64,000 bases of DNA from Loktanella sp. (GTDB lineage: Bacteria > Pseudomonadota > Alphaproteobacteria > Rhodobacterales > Rhodobacteraceae): positions 124,001 to 188,000 of the forward strand of contig JAFPBO010000051.1 of NCBI GenBank assembly GCA_017390475.1. Reading direction: 5' to 3'. This document shows positions 19,809-28,678 of this stretch, piece after piece (position 1 is the stretch's first letter; every line of letters begins with the position of its first letter). Below the pieces are notes generated by a model that searched no databases, had not been told where the DNA came from, and was given only the letters and a program-made list of their open reading frames with translations. The translations under genes were made by a program, and so were the position numbers.

Positions 19809-20801
19809 CTAGCGCAATCCGGCGCGGGCGGCGGCGCGGTCTATCGCGGCGATTGCTTCGGGTTCATTGCTGTGGTGCGGTTGGTGGCCGACACCGTCCA
19901 GCCGGACAAGATTGGCCGATGGCACGATCTTGATCAGTTCCTCGGCATGGACATGGATCGGGACGGTATTGTCGGCAGTGCCGTGAATGATCTCGACCGG
20001 GATCGTCAGCTGCGGGTAAAGCTGCGTCATCTCGACCACGAAGGGCCGCAGCGTGTTCACCTGCCGCGCATTGGCCCGGAAGGTGCGTTCGCGCAAGGCC
20101 AGTTCACCGCCAAGATGGTCGATATAGCCTTCGGGTGCGGATTGCGGGGCAAAGGTTTCTGCAACAACACTGTCTACCGTGCTTTGCGGGGTGAAGGCGC
20201 TGATCAGCGGGATCACCAGACCGCCGCCCAACGCGGAACCGTTGACCGAATAATAGGCACCCAGACCACCCGGCCATGGCATCGACACACCGGCAAAGGT
20301 GACGATGGCGGCGGCATTGGTGGGGTCATCCTGCGTCAGGCTGGTCGTGCCCCAGGCCATGGCGACGATGCCGCCGAAACTATGCCCGACGACAACGGGA
20401 TCGGTGATGTTCAGGGCGGTCGCGGCCTCGCGCAGCATGGCGACCTGATCATTGGGGCTTTCGCCCTTGGTCGCGAAAGGGCCGGTCGGTGTGCCGGGCG
20501 CGCGGTCGGTATAGCCCAGACCGGGCCGGTCAAAGGCGGTAACGCGGTAGCGGTCGGTCAGTTGATCCATCAGCGAAAAGGTATAATCGCGCAGATTGCC
20601 GCCCGCGCCATGCAGCAGGATCACATCGGGGCCTTGGCCGGCCTGCACGTAATGCACACGTCCGCCGGTGACATTGATGAACTGGCCGACGGGGGGATAG
20701 GCCGCCTCGATCCGTTCCGCACGCTGGGTCGCGGTGCAGGCGGTCAGGACAGCGCCAAGGCCAAGGGCGACAGCGGTGAGGGTGATCGCTTTAAGTGCCA
20801 A
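19809..20801 (-). CDS. Alpha/beta hydrolase, probable lipoprotein
   Basis: A protein of about 330 residues. It opens with a signal segment ([18 protein letters not shown]) ending in a lipobox-like LTAC, so it is likely anchored in a membrane. The fold shows the oxyanion loop [12 protein letters not shown], nucleophile elbow [12 protein letters not shown] (Ser) and the final His in [11 protein letters not shown]. The start is probably TTG 20801, overlapping metA by 11 nt; an ATG is lacking. The substrate is not inferable. Confidence 0.8.
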   Translation of the reverse strand: MALKAITLTAVALGLGAVLTACTATQRAERIEAAYPPVGQFINVTGGRVHYVQAGQGPDVILLHGAGGNLRDYTFSLMDQLTDRYRVTAFDRPGLGYTDRAPGTPTGPFATKGESPNDQVAMLREAATALNITDPVVVGHSFGGIVAMAWGTTSLTQDDPTNAAAIVTFAGVSMPWPGGLGAYYSVNGSALGGGLVIPLISAFTPQSTVDSVVAETFAPQSAPEGYIDHLGGELALRERTFRANARQVNTLRPFVVEMTQLYPQLTIPVEIIHGTADNTVPIHVHAEELIKIVPSANLVRLDGVGHQPHHSNEPEAIAAIDRAAARAGLR

Positions 20802-21708
20802 TTTTATCCATATCGAAATAGGTGGTCTGATAGATCTCGTTGATCCAATTTCCATATAGAAGGTGCGCGTGACTGCGCCAGCGGTTTTGTGGCGTCTTCA
20901 ACGGATCGTCATCTGGGTAATAATTCGCGGGGATATTGATCGGCGTGCCATTGGCGACGTCGCGGTCATATTCCTGTTTCAGCGTGCCGGTGTCGTACTC
21001 AAAATGGTTAAATACATAAAGCGCACGATGCGCGGCATCCTCAACCAAGGCTGGCCCGGCTTCATCACTGGTGATCAGGGTTTTCAGCCCCGGTGTCGCG
21101 TCGATTTCATCCTGGCGCATTTCGGTCCAGCGGCTGACGGGGATCACGCAATCATCAGAGAACCCGCGCAGATAGGGGGAAGAGGGTGCCTTGTTCTGAT
21201 GCCGCAGGCAGCCGAATAACTTCTGATCCAGCAGATGTTTCTGCACGCCGTGGAAATAATTGATCATCGCCATCCCACCCCAGCAAACGCCAAAGGTGGA
21301 ATGGACATTGGTCTGGGTCCAGTCGAAAACCTGTTTCAATTCATCCCAATAGGTCACATCCGTGAAGGGCAGATGTTCGATGGGCGCGCCTGTGATGATC
21401 AGCCCGTCGAATTTTTCACCCCTGACATCGCTGAAGGGGCGATAGAATTCCTCCATATGATCAGCGGCGGTGTTCCGCGTCTGGTGTTCCGACATGCGGA
21501 TCAGCGAAAATTCGATCTGCAACGGCGTGGCCCCGATCAGCCGGGCGAATTGGTTTTCGGTCTGGATTTTCTTGGGCATCAGGTTCAGCAAAGCGATCCG
21601 CAAGGGGCGGATATCCTGACGCGCGGCGGTGACTTCATCCAGCACCATGACGCCTTCTTTTGACAGAACATCATAGGCGGGCAGGGCAGAGGGGAGTTTG
21701 ATCGGCAT
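20791..21708 (-). CDS. metA: Homoserine O-acyltransferase MetA
   Basis: A 305-residue enzyme of methionine synthesis that acylates homoserine with acetyl- or succinyl-CoA. The catalytic cysteine is in [18 protein letters not shown] and the His/Glu pair in [15 protein letters not shown]. The family name is historically succinyltransferase, but many alphaproteobacterial members use acetyl-CoA. Only 36 bp separate it from the upstream ATPase gene on the same strand, leaving no room for a SAM riboswitch. Confidence 0.95.
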   Translation of the reverse strand: MPIKLPSALPAYDVLSKEGVMVLDEVTAARQDIRPLRIALLNLMPKKIQTENQFARLIGATPLQIEFSLIRMSEHQTRNTAADHMEEFYRPFSDVRGEKFDGLIITGAPIEHLPFTDVTYWDELKQVFDWTQTNVHSTFGVCWGGMAMINYFHGVQKHLLDQKLFGCLRHQNKAPSSPYLRGFSDDCVIPVSRWTEMRQDEIDATPGLKTLITSDEAGPALVEDAAHRALYVFNHFEYDTGTLKQEYDRDVANGTPINIPANYYPDDDPLKTPQNRWRSHAHLLYGNWINEIYQTTYFDMDKIGT

Positions 21709-21744
21709 GGGATGTATCCTGACAGAGGCGTTGAGATAGGCGGC

Positions 21745-22608
21745 TTAGCCCCGCATCTCAAGGGCTGTGGCGATCATGTCGATGAAACCTTGCGCATCCC
21801 TTACCGCCGCCACGTCATCCTGCGCGACGGTTAATCCCCAACGCTCTGCCATCGCCTTGTAGCGCGGCTGACGATGCGCCAACGCCTTGGCAAAGGCCCA
21901 GCGGATGAAATCATCCGGGTCCACCGCATCGGGGGCCTTGTTGAATTCCGCCAGATAAGCCTGCCATGTTTCCAGCAGAAACACTGGGTCATAGGACATC
22001 GGCTTGGGTTCGCGGTCGAACCGGCGGATCAGTTCTGCGGTATGGGCATCGGTGCCTTCGATCCAGACCATCAGGGTCTTGGCGGCCAGATCCGTCATGA
22101 TCGGATCATCGGGGTCAGTCACATCGACCCATTCACAGATCGATCCGCCCGTGTCGCAGACAAAATGCGGATATTGGTACAGGTCATGCGAGCGTTCGAT
22201 GAAATGGCCGGTGTCGTGCAGCGCCGCGACCTCGGCCTTTTGAAACTGGTCCTGACGGCGGGTATATTCATCCCACGGCAGGCCGCCCTTGGCCGGATCG
22301 CCGGGCTTGCCAAGGTAAGACGACATCGGCCGCAGGTCGTTGAAGGAAATGTTGGAGCCGATGTAAATGCTGTCGCTGCGCAACAGATCGCGCAGGAAGG
22401 GGACCTTCATCGCCTCGCGCTTGGCATTATCGGCGATATATTCGCCCATATAGCGGGTGCCGATCCGGTAATCGATGGAATAATGGAACCAATCGCCCGT
22501 CTCGCGCAGCATGCTGGACAGATAGGTCTTGCCCAGCCCCGACATAGCGAACAGCAGGACACGTTTTTGCGGCGCGGCGCGCCAGTCTGATGCGGATGTA
22601 TAAATCAT
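21745..22608 (-). CDS. P-loop ATPase of unknown role
   Basis: A 287-residue protein with Walker A LLFAMSGLGKTYLSSML near the N-terminus. The rest is unlike well-known families; it is rich in aromatic and acidic residues (IDYRIGTRYMGEYIADN; FVCDTGGSICEWVDVTDPDD) and resembles a nucleoside-kinase-like P-loop protein. Similar genes occur in Rhodobacterales next to metA. No function should be assigned. Confidence 0.7.
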   Translation of the reverse strand: MIYTSASDWRAAPQKRVLLFAMSGLGKTYLSSMLRETGDWFHYSIDYRIGTRYMGEYIADNAKREAMKVPFLRDLLRSDSIYIGSNISFNDLRPMSSYLGKPGDPAKGGLPWDEYTRRQDQFQKAEVAALHDTGHFIERSHDLYQYPHFVCDTGGSICEWVDVTDPDDPIMTDLAAKTLMVWIEGTDAHTAELIRRFDREPKPMSYDPVFLLETWQAYLAEFNKAPDAVDPDDFIRWAFAKALAHRQPRYKAMAERWGLTVAQDDVAAVRDAQGFIDMIATALEMRG

Positions 22609-22652
22609 GCGCCTTGGGTAATCGGGACAGCGATGATCTGCCAGCGTTTTTT

Positions 22653-22670
22653 GCGCCCCAGCAGGGGCGC
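22653..22670. repeat. GC-rich hairpin downstream of mnmA
   Basis: GCGCCCC and GGGGCGC pair perfectly around AGCA. The T run (TTTTTT at 22647-22652) lies on the side that would not make a terminator for mnmA transcripts, so its role is unclear. Confidence 0.4.
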
Positions 22671-22674
22671 CGGG

Positions 22675-23814
22675 TTAGGCGCCCCGCCAGATCCAGCCAC
22701 CGCCGAGGATGCGGGTGGTTTCAAGATCATAGAACACACAGGCCTGTCCGGGTGACACGCCCTGTTCAGCGACCAGCAATTCGACCTCGGCCTCGGTATC
22801 ACTGATCGGGCGCAGGACAGCCTCGGTCGGGGGCCGCGTGGACCGGACCCGCACGCCGATCTGGCGTTCGGCGAAATCTGTGATCTTACCGCCGCCGATC
22901 CAGTTGATCTCGCGGATCGGCACCCGGCGGGTGGCGAGCATATCTTTCGGCCCGACGATGACCTGCTTTTTATCGACATCCAGACGCACCACATAAAGCG
23001 GGTCCGCCAACCCGCCGATGCCAAGGCCGCGCCGCTGACCCACAGTGTAGTGGATCACCCCGTTATGCTGGCCCAGCACAGTGCCGTTGATATCGACAAT
23101 CTCGCCCGGTGCCGCAGCCCCGGGGCGCAGTTTTTCGATCACCGCAGCATAATCACCATTGGGGACGAAACAGATATCCTGACTGTCGGGTTTATCCGCC
23201 ACGCTCAGCCCGTATTTCGCGGCCAAGGCGCGGGTTTCATCCTTGCTTTTGTGATGGCCCAAGGGAAAGCGCAGGTAATCCAGCTGGTCCTGCGTGGTGG
23301 AAAACAAAAAGTAACTTTGATCCTTGGCCGCATCGGCGGCAGAATGCAGTTCCGCGCCTTCAAGACCCATCTTGCGCTGGATATAATGGCCGGTGGCCAT
23401 GCAATCGGCGTCCAGATCCTTGGCCGTCTGCAACAGATCCTTGAATTTCACACGCTCGTTGCAGCGGATGCAGGGTACTGGCGTTGCACCGCCCAGATAG
23501 CTGTCGGCGAATTCATCCATCACCGCCTCGCGAAAGGTGTTTTCGTAATCCAGCACGTAATGCGGAAATCCCATTTCCTCGGCCACGCGGCGGGCGTCAT
23601 GGATATCGCGCCCGGCGCAACAGGCACCCTTCTTGGCCAGCGCCGCGCCATGGTCATAAAGCTGCAAGGTGACGCCGACGACATCATAGCCTTCTTCCGC
23701 CAGCTTTGCCGCCACGACAGAGCTGTCAACGCCCCCGGACATGGCAACAACCACGCGGGTATCGGCAGGGGCCTTGGCAAAACCAAGCGAGTTCAAAGGT
23801 GTTTCAAAGGGCAT
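22675..23814 (-). CDS. mnmA: tRNA-specific 2-thiouridylase MnmA
   Basis: A 379-residue enzyme that thiolates U34 of Lys, Glu and Gln tRNAs. The PP-loop is [16 protein letters not shown], the catalytic cysteines are in [13 protein letters not shown] and [11 protein letters not shown], and [13 protein letters not shown] is conserved. Start 23814 (MPFETPL) has GGAAG upstream; ATG 23829 is also possible. It is divergent from the sciP-like gene. Confidence 0.95.
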   Translation of the reverse strand: MPFETPLNSLGFAKAPADTRVVVAMSGGVDSSVVAAKLAEEGYDVVGVTLQLYDHGAALAKKGACCAGRDIHDARRVAEEMGFPHYVLDYENTFREAVMDEFADSYLGGATPVPCIRCNERVKFKDLLQTAKDLDADCMATGHYIQRKMGLEGAELHSAADAAKDQSYFLFSTTQDQLDYLRFPLGHHKSKDETRALAAKYGLSVADKPDSQDICFVPNGDYAAVIEKLRPGAAAPGEIVDINGTVLGQHNGVIHYTVGQRRGLGIGGLADPLYVVRLDVDKKQVIVGPKDMLATRRVPIREINWIGGGKITDFAERQIGVRVRSTRPPTEAVLRPISDTEAEVELLVAEQGVSPGQACVFYDLETTRILGGGWIWRGA

Positions 23815-23944
23815 GTCAGCTTCCGTCATGGCGTGGACCGTTACAAATATAGGAAAATGCAACCTATTCTCAAGGCGCGGATATACCTGTCGTTAAGTCA
23901 TTGCCCCGATAACACCTGCGGGAGTTGCAGGAAAGGGGTTCAAG

Positions 23945-24223
23945 ATGCGGATCAAGAAACTGAAAGGGCCGCGCGCGGTGACTTTGCCGGACGGATCGGT
24001 GATGACCCGTGCCGATCTGCCGGACAAGGCCACCAAACGCTGGGTCGCGTCGCGCAAGGCGGCGGTGGTACGGGCCGTAACCCATGGCCTGATCAACCGC
24101 GCCGAAGCGCTGGAAACCTACGCGCTGTCAGAGGAAGAATTTACCGCCTGGGAACAGGCGGTTCAAAATCATGGCGAGGCTGCCCTGAAAGCCACTTCTG
24201 TGCAGAAATACAGACAACCTTGA
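23945..24223 (+). CDS. sciP: DUF1153 protein, SciP-like CtrA inhibitor
   Basis: A 92-residue helix-turn-helix protein. The core LPDGSVMTRADLPDKATKRW and then KAAVVRAVTHGLINRAEALE matches DUF1153, the family of Caulobacter SciP, which binds CtrA and blocks its recruitment of RNA polymerase. GGAAAGGGG lies 8 bp before the ATG. It sits 89 bp upstream of ctrA, an arrangement seen in Rhodobacterales. Here it is intact although its partner is cut. Confidence 0.85.
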   Translation: MRIKKLKGPRAVTLPDGSVMTRADLPDKATKRWVASRKAAVVRAVTHGLINRAEALETYALSEEEFTAWEQAVQNHGEAALKATSVQKYRQP

Positions 24224-24261
24224 CGTGTAATTTTGTTTCGTATTACGACAGTAACGTGTAG

Positions 24262-24280
24262 TTAACCTTTTTGTGTTTAA
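24262..24280 (+). promoter_or_regulatory. Possible CtrA half-sites in the ctrA promoter
   Basis: TTAACC (24262-24267) and TTTAAG (24276-24281) lie about 40 bp before ctrA. The spacing of TTAA to TTAA is 11, not the 7 of a full box, so these are at best half-sites for autoregulation. Confidence 0.3.
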
Positions 24281-24312
24281 GGTGAATGGTACAAGTAGAG
24301 TGGAGTAACCCG

Positions 24313-25014
24313 ATGCGCGTCCTGCTGGTCGAAGATGACCCGACAACAGCCAAAAGCATTCAGTTGATGCTGACCCATGCCAATCTGAACGTCTATATCA
24401 CTGATCTGGGTGAGGAAGGCATCGATCTGGCGAAACTATATGATTACGATCTGATCCTGCTGGACCTGAACCTGCCCGACATGAACGGGCATGAGGTGTT
24501 GCGCCAGCTACGGCTCAGCCGGATTGACACGCCGATCCTGGTGCTGACCGGTGACGACGACACCGAAAGCAAATTGAAAAGCTTTGGTTTCGGTGCCGAT
24601 GATTACCTGACCAAACCGTTCCACCGCGAAGAACTGGTCGCACGCATCCATGCGATCGTCCGGCGGTCAAAAGGCCATGCGCAATCTGTCATCCGCACCG
24701 GGCAGGTGGCCGTCAATCTGGATGCCAAAACGGTCGAGGTGGCGGGCAGTCCGGTGCATCTGACAGGCAAGGAATATCAGATGTTGGAACTGCTGTCGCT
24801 GCGCAAAGGCACGACGCTGACCAAGGAAATGTTCCTGAACCACCTTTATTGCACTATAATAGCTTTGTTTTGTTGGGCAAGAAAAAAGCGTTTCAATTTG
24901 TGTTTCAAGGTTCGCTCTTTGACCCCCTTGCGTTCTGCGCCTCTTTCGCGCGGGCTTTTTGCTCGGCAGACCCCGAATAAAGCCGCGCCATCGCCTCTGA
25001 TGAATGGCCGGTGA
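24313..25014 (+). pseudogene. ctrA: ctrA, cut by the prophage; chimeric 233-residue ORF
   Basis: Residues 1-179 match CtrA closely: acidic pocket VEDD, phospho-acceptor Asp51 in [27 protein letters not shown], and [20 protein letters not shown]. The match stops at MFLNHLY (codon ending 24849). Normal CtrA continues with GGMDEPELKIIDVFICKL, the recognition helix, then the wing. Here the frame continues into phage DNA with 54 unrelated residues starting [13 protein letters not shown] and antisense to the integrase end. The receiver should still accept phosphate but DNA binding should be lost. GGAG precedes the ATG. The rest of ctrA should lie beyond 64,000. Confidence 0.93.
24831..24850. other. 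Left attachment junction (attL) within ctrA
   Basis: CtrA coding identity ends at the TAT codon 24847-24849, and phage sequence follows directly. The attachment core must end here or within the preceding ctrA bases. The exact core length needs the right junction, which is outside the window. Confidence 0.75.
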
Positions 25015-25924
25015 TCGACATTACGTGTTCGCGCGTCATGCCCGGCAAGCTGGCAATCTCTGACGCAGCCGTGTGCCGCAAACAGTGAATATCCCAAGCC
25101 TCTGCGCCGATCTTGCGGCGGACACTCATGAAGTCGCGCCATGCCAAATTGTAGCCAAGTTTTCGCCCGTTATTCTGGCTGACAATGTAAGGGCCAATGC
25201 GCGGGGCATCCGCTAAGGCCTTGGCCAGATCGGCTGTAAGCGGAATGCTGACACGCTTGTCGGTTTTCTGTTGCTGGACGCTGATGCCGTCCGGCCCGAT
25301 ATGGTCCCACTGCATCATTAGCACATCGCCAATCCGTTGCCCGGTGGCGATCAGCATTTCAAACAGCAGCAGCGTTCGGGGATCTGCTGCCTTGCGGAAC
25401 TTGGCGATCTTGTCGGCGGGCCATGGTTCACGCTTTGGGCGATTACCCTTTAGCTTGTCAACCTTGTGCGCGGGGTTGCCATTGGCCTTTTTGATCCAAT
25501 CGATGTTGATTGCATATTCCATCAGAACGGATAGCGCGCCAACCTTTCGGCTGGCATCGGTTGGAATGTCTGCCAATGAATCCCGCATCTCGATCACGTG
25601 AACCCTTCGGATCGTTGCCGGATCAATGCTGCCCATCGTTTCCTCAAAGTAAGTGAAGTGACGGCGGTATGATTTCTGCGTGTTCAGTGCCAGCTTGGCC
25701 CACTTGTGGCTGGCAAGGTAGTGCGCAATCAGCTTTTTAACGGTGCGGGTAGGGGCCGCTAGGTTGCCTTTCATCAGGCGCGCGTATTCAACAGCAAAAT
25801 CAGCCGTGCCAGGTTCGCACATCATCCTGATCGGCTTTGCCCCACGGCGGCAGAAATACAGATACCCCTTGCGTCCTTTTGGGTAGACATATGCTGGTAA
25901 GTCGCGTTTCACCTGCGCCCCCAT
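24905..25924 (-). CDS. int: Tyrosine recombinase (phage integrase)
   Basis: A 339-residue site-specific recombinase. The catalytic residues are visible: Arg in [12 protein letters not shown], Lys in [25 protein letters not shown] (His-x-x-Arg), GHSS and the Tyr in [11 protein letters not shown]. The N-terminal part holds the SAM-like core-binding domain. It lies next to attL and reads toward ctrA. It overlaps the small gene upstream by 16 nt, which may be an excision factor. Confidence 0.95.
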   Translation of the reverse strand: MGAQVKRDLPAYVYPKGRKGYLYFCRRGAKPIRMMCEPGTADFAVEYARLMKGNLAAPTRTVKKLIAHYLASHKWAKLALNTQKSYRRHFTYFEETMGSIDPATIRRVHVIEMRDSLADIPTDASRKVGALSVLMEYAINIDWIKKANGNPAHKVDKLKGNRPKREPWPADKIAKFRKAADPRTLLLFEMLIATGQRIGDVLMMQWDHIGPDGISVQQQKTDKRVSIPLTADLAKALADAPRIGPYIVSQNNGRKLGYNLAWRDFMSVRRKIGAEAWDIHCLRHTAASEIASLPGMTREHVMSITGHSSEAMARLYSGSAEQKARAKEAQNARGSKSEP

Positions 25925-26094
25925 GTCACTAGATCGATCGGTTGGGTTTCTGTTGCCGTCATATCATCACGCTTTGCTTCCCCGAATTTCAATTCGATTG
26001 TGCTGCCGTCGATACGCGCAGACAGCACCACCTTGCCCGCCGCCTCACTAGCGCGCAGCATCTTTTCTAGGCGCTGGTCAATCGGCGCTGGCAT
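25909..26094 (-). CDS. Small protein upstream of integrase
   Basis: A 61-residue protein (MPAPIDQRLEKMLRASEAAG, then KVVLSARIDGSTIELKFG). A GGGGGTG ribosome site precedes it. It overlaps the integrase start by 16 nt, so the two are coupled. The predicted helix followed by a beta hairpin is not a recognised excisionase fold, but size and position allow a directionality factor. Function unknown. Confidence 0.65.
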   Translation of the reverse strand: MPAPIDQRLEKMLRASEAAGKVVLSARIDGSTIELKFGEAKRDDMTATETQPIDLVTWGRR

Positions 26095-26149
26095 GGCTAC
26101 ACCCCCGCCGCTGGCGCGGGTAGCAGGCGCGGGGTGTAGGTGATGGCGG

Positions 26150-26767
26150 TCATGGCTTGGCATCCACAGCAGATTTATCCCACGCAAACCACCTCGAAAT
26201 GTAATCGACTGCATCGCTGCAAATTTGTGGCGGTGGTTGATCGTCTGTCCCATTTAGTCGCGGGGGCATTACACCAAGTTCGGAATATAAATTACCAACG
26301 CTTTGATACGGGAAAACATCTGTTCCTAAATCGGGTCGCAAATAGTGAAACTGGCTTTTGCGATTTTCAGGGATCGGATGCTTAACGCTGTATGCGGGGA
26401 AAAACCTTCCCAATCCTGCGCTATCATAAGGCGTTGTAAAAGGTAGGTCATTTTTTAAAAGCCAATCTTCGAACGGTGCCTCGACACTTTCGCGCATTTT
26501 GGCGGTATATGTGGCGTCGTGTTCTGCGCACCAATCAAGACCAAACCTCTTGAGGTATTTATACAAACTCCACAGCCGATCTAAGGGGTCTCGCACGACC
26601 CCAACCTTGCGCCATCTATCATATCCGTGTGGAACGCCATCCGCCTCCATATGCCGGTACAAAAGCATCGAATTTGGATATTCATCAGCGATAGCGCGCT
26701 TTAGTGATCGGGTTCCGGTTCTTGGGACCAAAATCACAACCGTTTTGATTTCTGGAATTAATATCAT
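26150..26767 (-). CDS. Sulfotransferase-like protein
   Basis: A 205-residue protein with the two PAPS-binding signatures of sulfotransferases: VPRTGTRSLKRAI near residue 16 (5'-phosphosulfate loop) and VVRDPLDRLWSLYKYLKRFG (3'-phosphate site). Such an enzyme would transfer sulfate to a glycan or other acceptor. It stands between the integrase pair and the small-gene operon, with ATGA coupling to the micro-ORF upstream. It is probably a cargo gene of the lysogen or modifies a host surface. The acceptor is unknown. Confidence 0.72.
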   Translation of the reverse strand: MILIPEIKTVVILVPRTGTRSLKRAIADEYPNSMLLYRHMEADGVPHGYDRWRKVGVVRDPLDRLWSLYKYLKRFGLDWCAEHDATYTAKMRESVEAPFEDWLLKNDLPFTTPYDSAGLGRFFPAYSVKHPIPENRKSQFHYLRPDLGTDVFPYQSVGNLYSELGVMPPRLNGTDDQPPPQICSDAVDYISRWFAWDKSAVDAKP

Positions 26768-26817
26768 TCCCGCCCCTCCGCCCACATCGCCACGCGGTCA
26801 TAGTCGCGGCGGGTCAT
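26764..26817 (-). CDS. 17-residue micro-ORF in leftward operon
   Basis: MTRRDYDRVAMWAEGRE. It is linked by ATGA overlaps at both ends (to 26814 and to 26767), which is the main support. It shares the start MTRRD with the next upstream gene. It may be a true microprotein or only a coupling device. Confidence 0.35.
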   Translation of the reverse strand: MTRRDYDRVAMWAEGRE

Positions 26818-27017
26818 TGTCCAGCCTCCCGTATTTCGCGCGTTTGACGCAGAATTTTGGCCGTTCGCATGGCGTGAAACGTGTGCGGTGGTGGAGTGCA
26901 TCCGGGGCATGGATCGTATTCGCATTTCACGGCAACTGTGCTTTTCGGCGGATACGACATGCCGACCATTACACGGCCACGGCCCATGCAGATCAGGCAA
27001 TCATCGCGGCGGGTCAT
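26814..27017 (-). CDS. Small zinc-ribbon-like protein
   Basis: A 67-residue protein with cysteine pairs CLIC and CPGC (MTRRDDCLICMGRGR and KCEYDPCPGCTPPP), as in DnaJ-type or rubredoxin-like zinc ribbons. It is joined by ATGA overlaps to both neighbours. Probably an early phage protein of unknown role. Confidence 0.6.
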   Translation of the reverse strand: MTRRDDCLICMGRGRVMVGMSYPPKSTVAVKCEYDPCPGCTPPPHTFHAMRTAKILRQTREIREAGQ

Positions 27018-27817
27018 GGCTGGGCCTCGATAGCGGCACGGAATACGTTGGGGAAATTCATGGCATCAACTTTGTTGACCCTGCCGTCTGCCCGCTTTGC
27101 AACGCTTGGTATGTTGGCATCTAACCAAGCATCAATTATTTGCCAGCTTACAACTTCGCTTGTTGGGTCGATGAACAGAACCTTTTGACCATCGACTGTC
27201 GCAGTTGTGAGGCTGATGAACACTGGCTTGCCGCCGAACGTGCCGACAGTGGCACCAAAGCCACTGCTGTGCGAAACCCAATTGCGCCCTCCGCGATAGT
27301 TTTGCCAAAGGCACATAGTCTCAAAGCTGTTCGCCTCAACGACGCCTACAACATCCGCCAGAAACGCCTTAACTTCGTCGCTTGCTAGTTTAACGTCAGC
27401 CAGCGGGGCGGCGGGAGTGATATTGAGCGTCGAAAGGACGCTAGCACTGCGGTGTTCATAACAAGCTGCCATAACTTGTTCTTTTGTAGCTTTGGTGTTG
27501 GGCTTGACTATAAAATAACCTTTGGTCCCGCCATGAATTAGGTAAAAAGCGCCCCAGCCGTTAAACTCCCACTCTACTATGTAGGATACTCCATCAAAAT
27601 GCGCTGCGTAGCACAGTGGTTCGATTTCATACCGTTCTCCGTAGGAAACCCAGTCAAGCCCCTTCACAGCCACCACGGGCGCTGCTGCGCGGGTGTTCCA
27701 GACTTGCCGGTTCGGTGCTGATGTCCCACAGTCTTGGCACTCAACAGCGCCAGTCCGCATCACGTCCTCAATTTGGCTGCTCCAACAAAGCGGGCATGGC
27801 TTAAGTGCGTCATTCAT
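27014..27817 (-). CDS. Lar-like zinc ribbon fused to a larger domain
   Basis: A 267-residue protein starting MNDALKPCPLCWSSQ and continuing VECQDCGTSAPNRQVWNTRA. This is the two CxxC arrangement and WNTR ending of the Lar restriction-alleviation family. The remaining 210 or so residues (from about residue 55) have no recognised domain; GFGATVGTFGGKPVFISL suggests a beta-rich fold. A true Lar protein is about 60-90 residues, so this is a fusion or an unrelated user of the ribbon. Confidence 0.6.
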   Translation of the reverse strand: MNDALKPCPLCWSSQIEDVMRTGAVECQDCGTSAPNRQVWNTRAAAPVVAVKGLDWVSYGERYEIEPLCYAAHFDGVSYIVEWEFNGWGAFYLIHGGTKGYFIVKPNTKATKEQVMAACYEHRSASVLSTLNITPAAPLADVKLASDEVKAFLADVVGVVEANSFETMCLWQNYRGGRNWVSHSSGFGATVGTFGGKPVFISLTTATVDGQKVLFIDPTSEVVSWQIIDAWLDANIPSVAKRADGRVNKVDAMNFPNVFRAAIEAQP

Positions 27818-28094
27818 CTGCTTTCTCCTGTGCGATAGCCGCGCGGATCGTCTCTTTCGCCCGCTGATGTTCTGCGTTTGTGAATAGGCTGCTGTCCAGA
27901 TGTGCAAGCGCAGTCACCAGCGCCGCGCGGGCAGCGTTGCGCTCAAGTCCCATTGCCATGGCTTGCTGATACCACTGCTTTGCTTCGGCGCGCGCTGCGT
28001 CACGTTTCATCTCAGTCTCAACCAGCTTAGCGCGCAGATCGGCTATAATGTCCTGCGCTCTAGCAAGGTTGTCCGTCATCATGTCAGGTGTCAT
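27810..28094 (-). CDS. Helical early phage protein
   Basis: A 94-residue protein, almost entirely alpha helix (IIADLRAKLVETEMKRDAAR, rich in Ala, Glu, Arg), probably a coiled coil. Start MTPDMMTDNLARAQD at 28094, overlapping the upstream gene by 4 nt. Function unknown. Confidence 0.6.
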   Translation of the reverse strand: MTPDMMTDNLARAQDIIADLRAKLVETEMKRDAARAEAKQWYQQAMAMGLERNAARAALVTALAHLDSSLFTNAEHQRAKETIRAAIAQEKADE

Positions 28095-28678
28095 GCAGCA
28101 TCCTCGCCAAGCAATGATGAAGCCAGACCGCGAACTTCTGGCGCAAATGGCCGGTCCTTGCTCAGACTGCCAAGGTGCGCGTATCCGGCACCAACCGCCA
28201 AGGCATTCGCAATCATCCAAGCGACTTGCGGGGCTAGTTCGGGCGGCAAGTCAATTTCCCAGCGGCTATCCAGTTGCAGCGAAACCAACCCGTTGCGCTC
28301 TGTCATGCGCATCTTTGGGATTTCTCGATTTTCGACAACAACGGTGTGGTAATGCGTCTGGCATCCCTTCATGGCCTCTACGGCATCCCTGACGCGCAGT
28401 GCTTCGGCTTCTTCTGGTGTTGGGTTTATTTCACTCATTCCGACCTCCATATCGCCACGATCAGCAGCTTGATTAAAATTGCGTCCAGCATCAGGCAGCA
28501 GATCGCCGTTGCTGTCCTGGCGTTTACAGACGCGCCCTGTCGGCCAGTAGCAGCATCCGTTGGTGTCCCGCAGTGTGCCGTCCGGGTCTATGCGCGCGAT
28601 GGTGGCCGTCCATTTTCCGCCGCGTGTCGGGTAGGTCTGTCCGATAACAAAGGCGGGTGTATGTGTGTCTTTCATCAT
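28091..28678 (-). CDS. Early phage protein of unknown function
   Basis: A 195-residue protein. The first part (FVIGQTYPTRGGKWTATIAR, then NGCCYWPTGRV) is like short beta-sheet domains in many phage early genes; the second half (ERNGLVSLQLDSRWEIDLPP) looks separate. The start is MM at 28678 or 28675, joined by ATGA to the neighbours. Function unknown. Confidence 0.6.
   Translation of the reverse strand: MMKDTHTPAFVIGQTYPTRGGKWTATIARIDPDGTLRDTNGCCYWPTGRVCKRQDSNGDLLPDAGRNFNQAADRGDMEVGMSEINPTPEEAEALRVRDAVEAMKGCQTHYHTVVVENREIPKMRMTERNGLVSLQLDSRWEIDLPPELAPQVAWMIANALAVGAGYAHLGSLSKDRPFAPEVRGLASSLLGEDAA

Noticed and set aside
21709-21744. SAM-II riboswitch before metA
   Set aside because: Only 36 bp separate metA from the gene upstream, and no pseudoknot-forming sequence is visible.
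22653-22670. Intrinsic terminator of mnmA
   Set aside because: The hairpin is good, but the T run is on the wrong side for the minus-strand transcript.
24262-24280. Full CtrA box in the ctrA promoter
   Set aside because: The two TTAA elements are 11 bp apart, not 7, so it is kept only as possible half-sites.
24224-24312. A tRNA gene as attachment site
   Set aside because: No cloverleaf can be drawn near the integrase. The junction lies in protein-coding ctrA.
24286-25014. An intact CtrA-type response regulator of normal length
   Set aside because: The length is right only by chance. After residue 179 the sequence has no winged-helix features and is antisense to the integrase gene.
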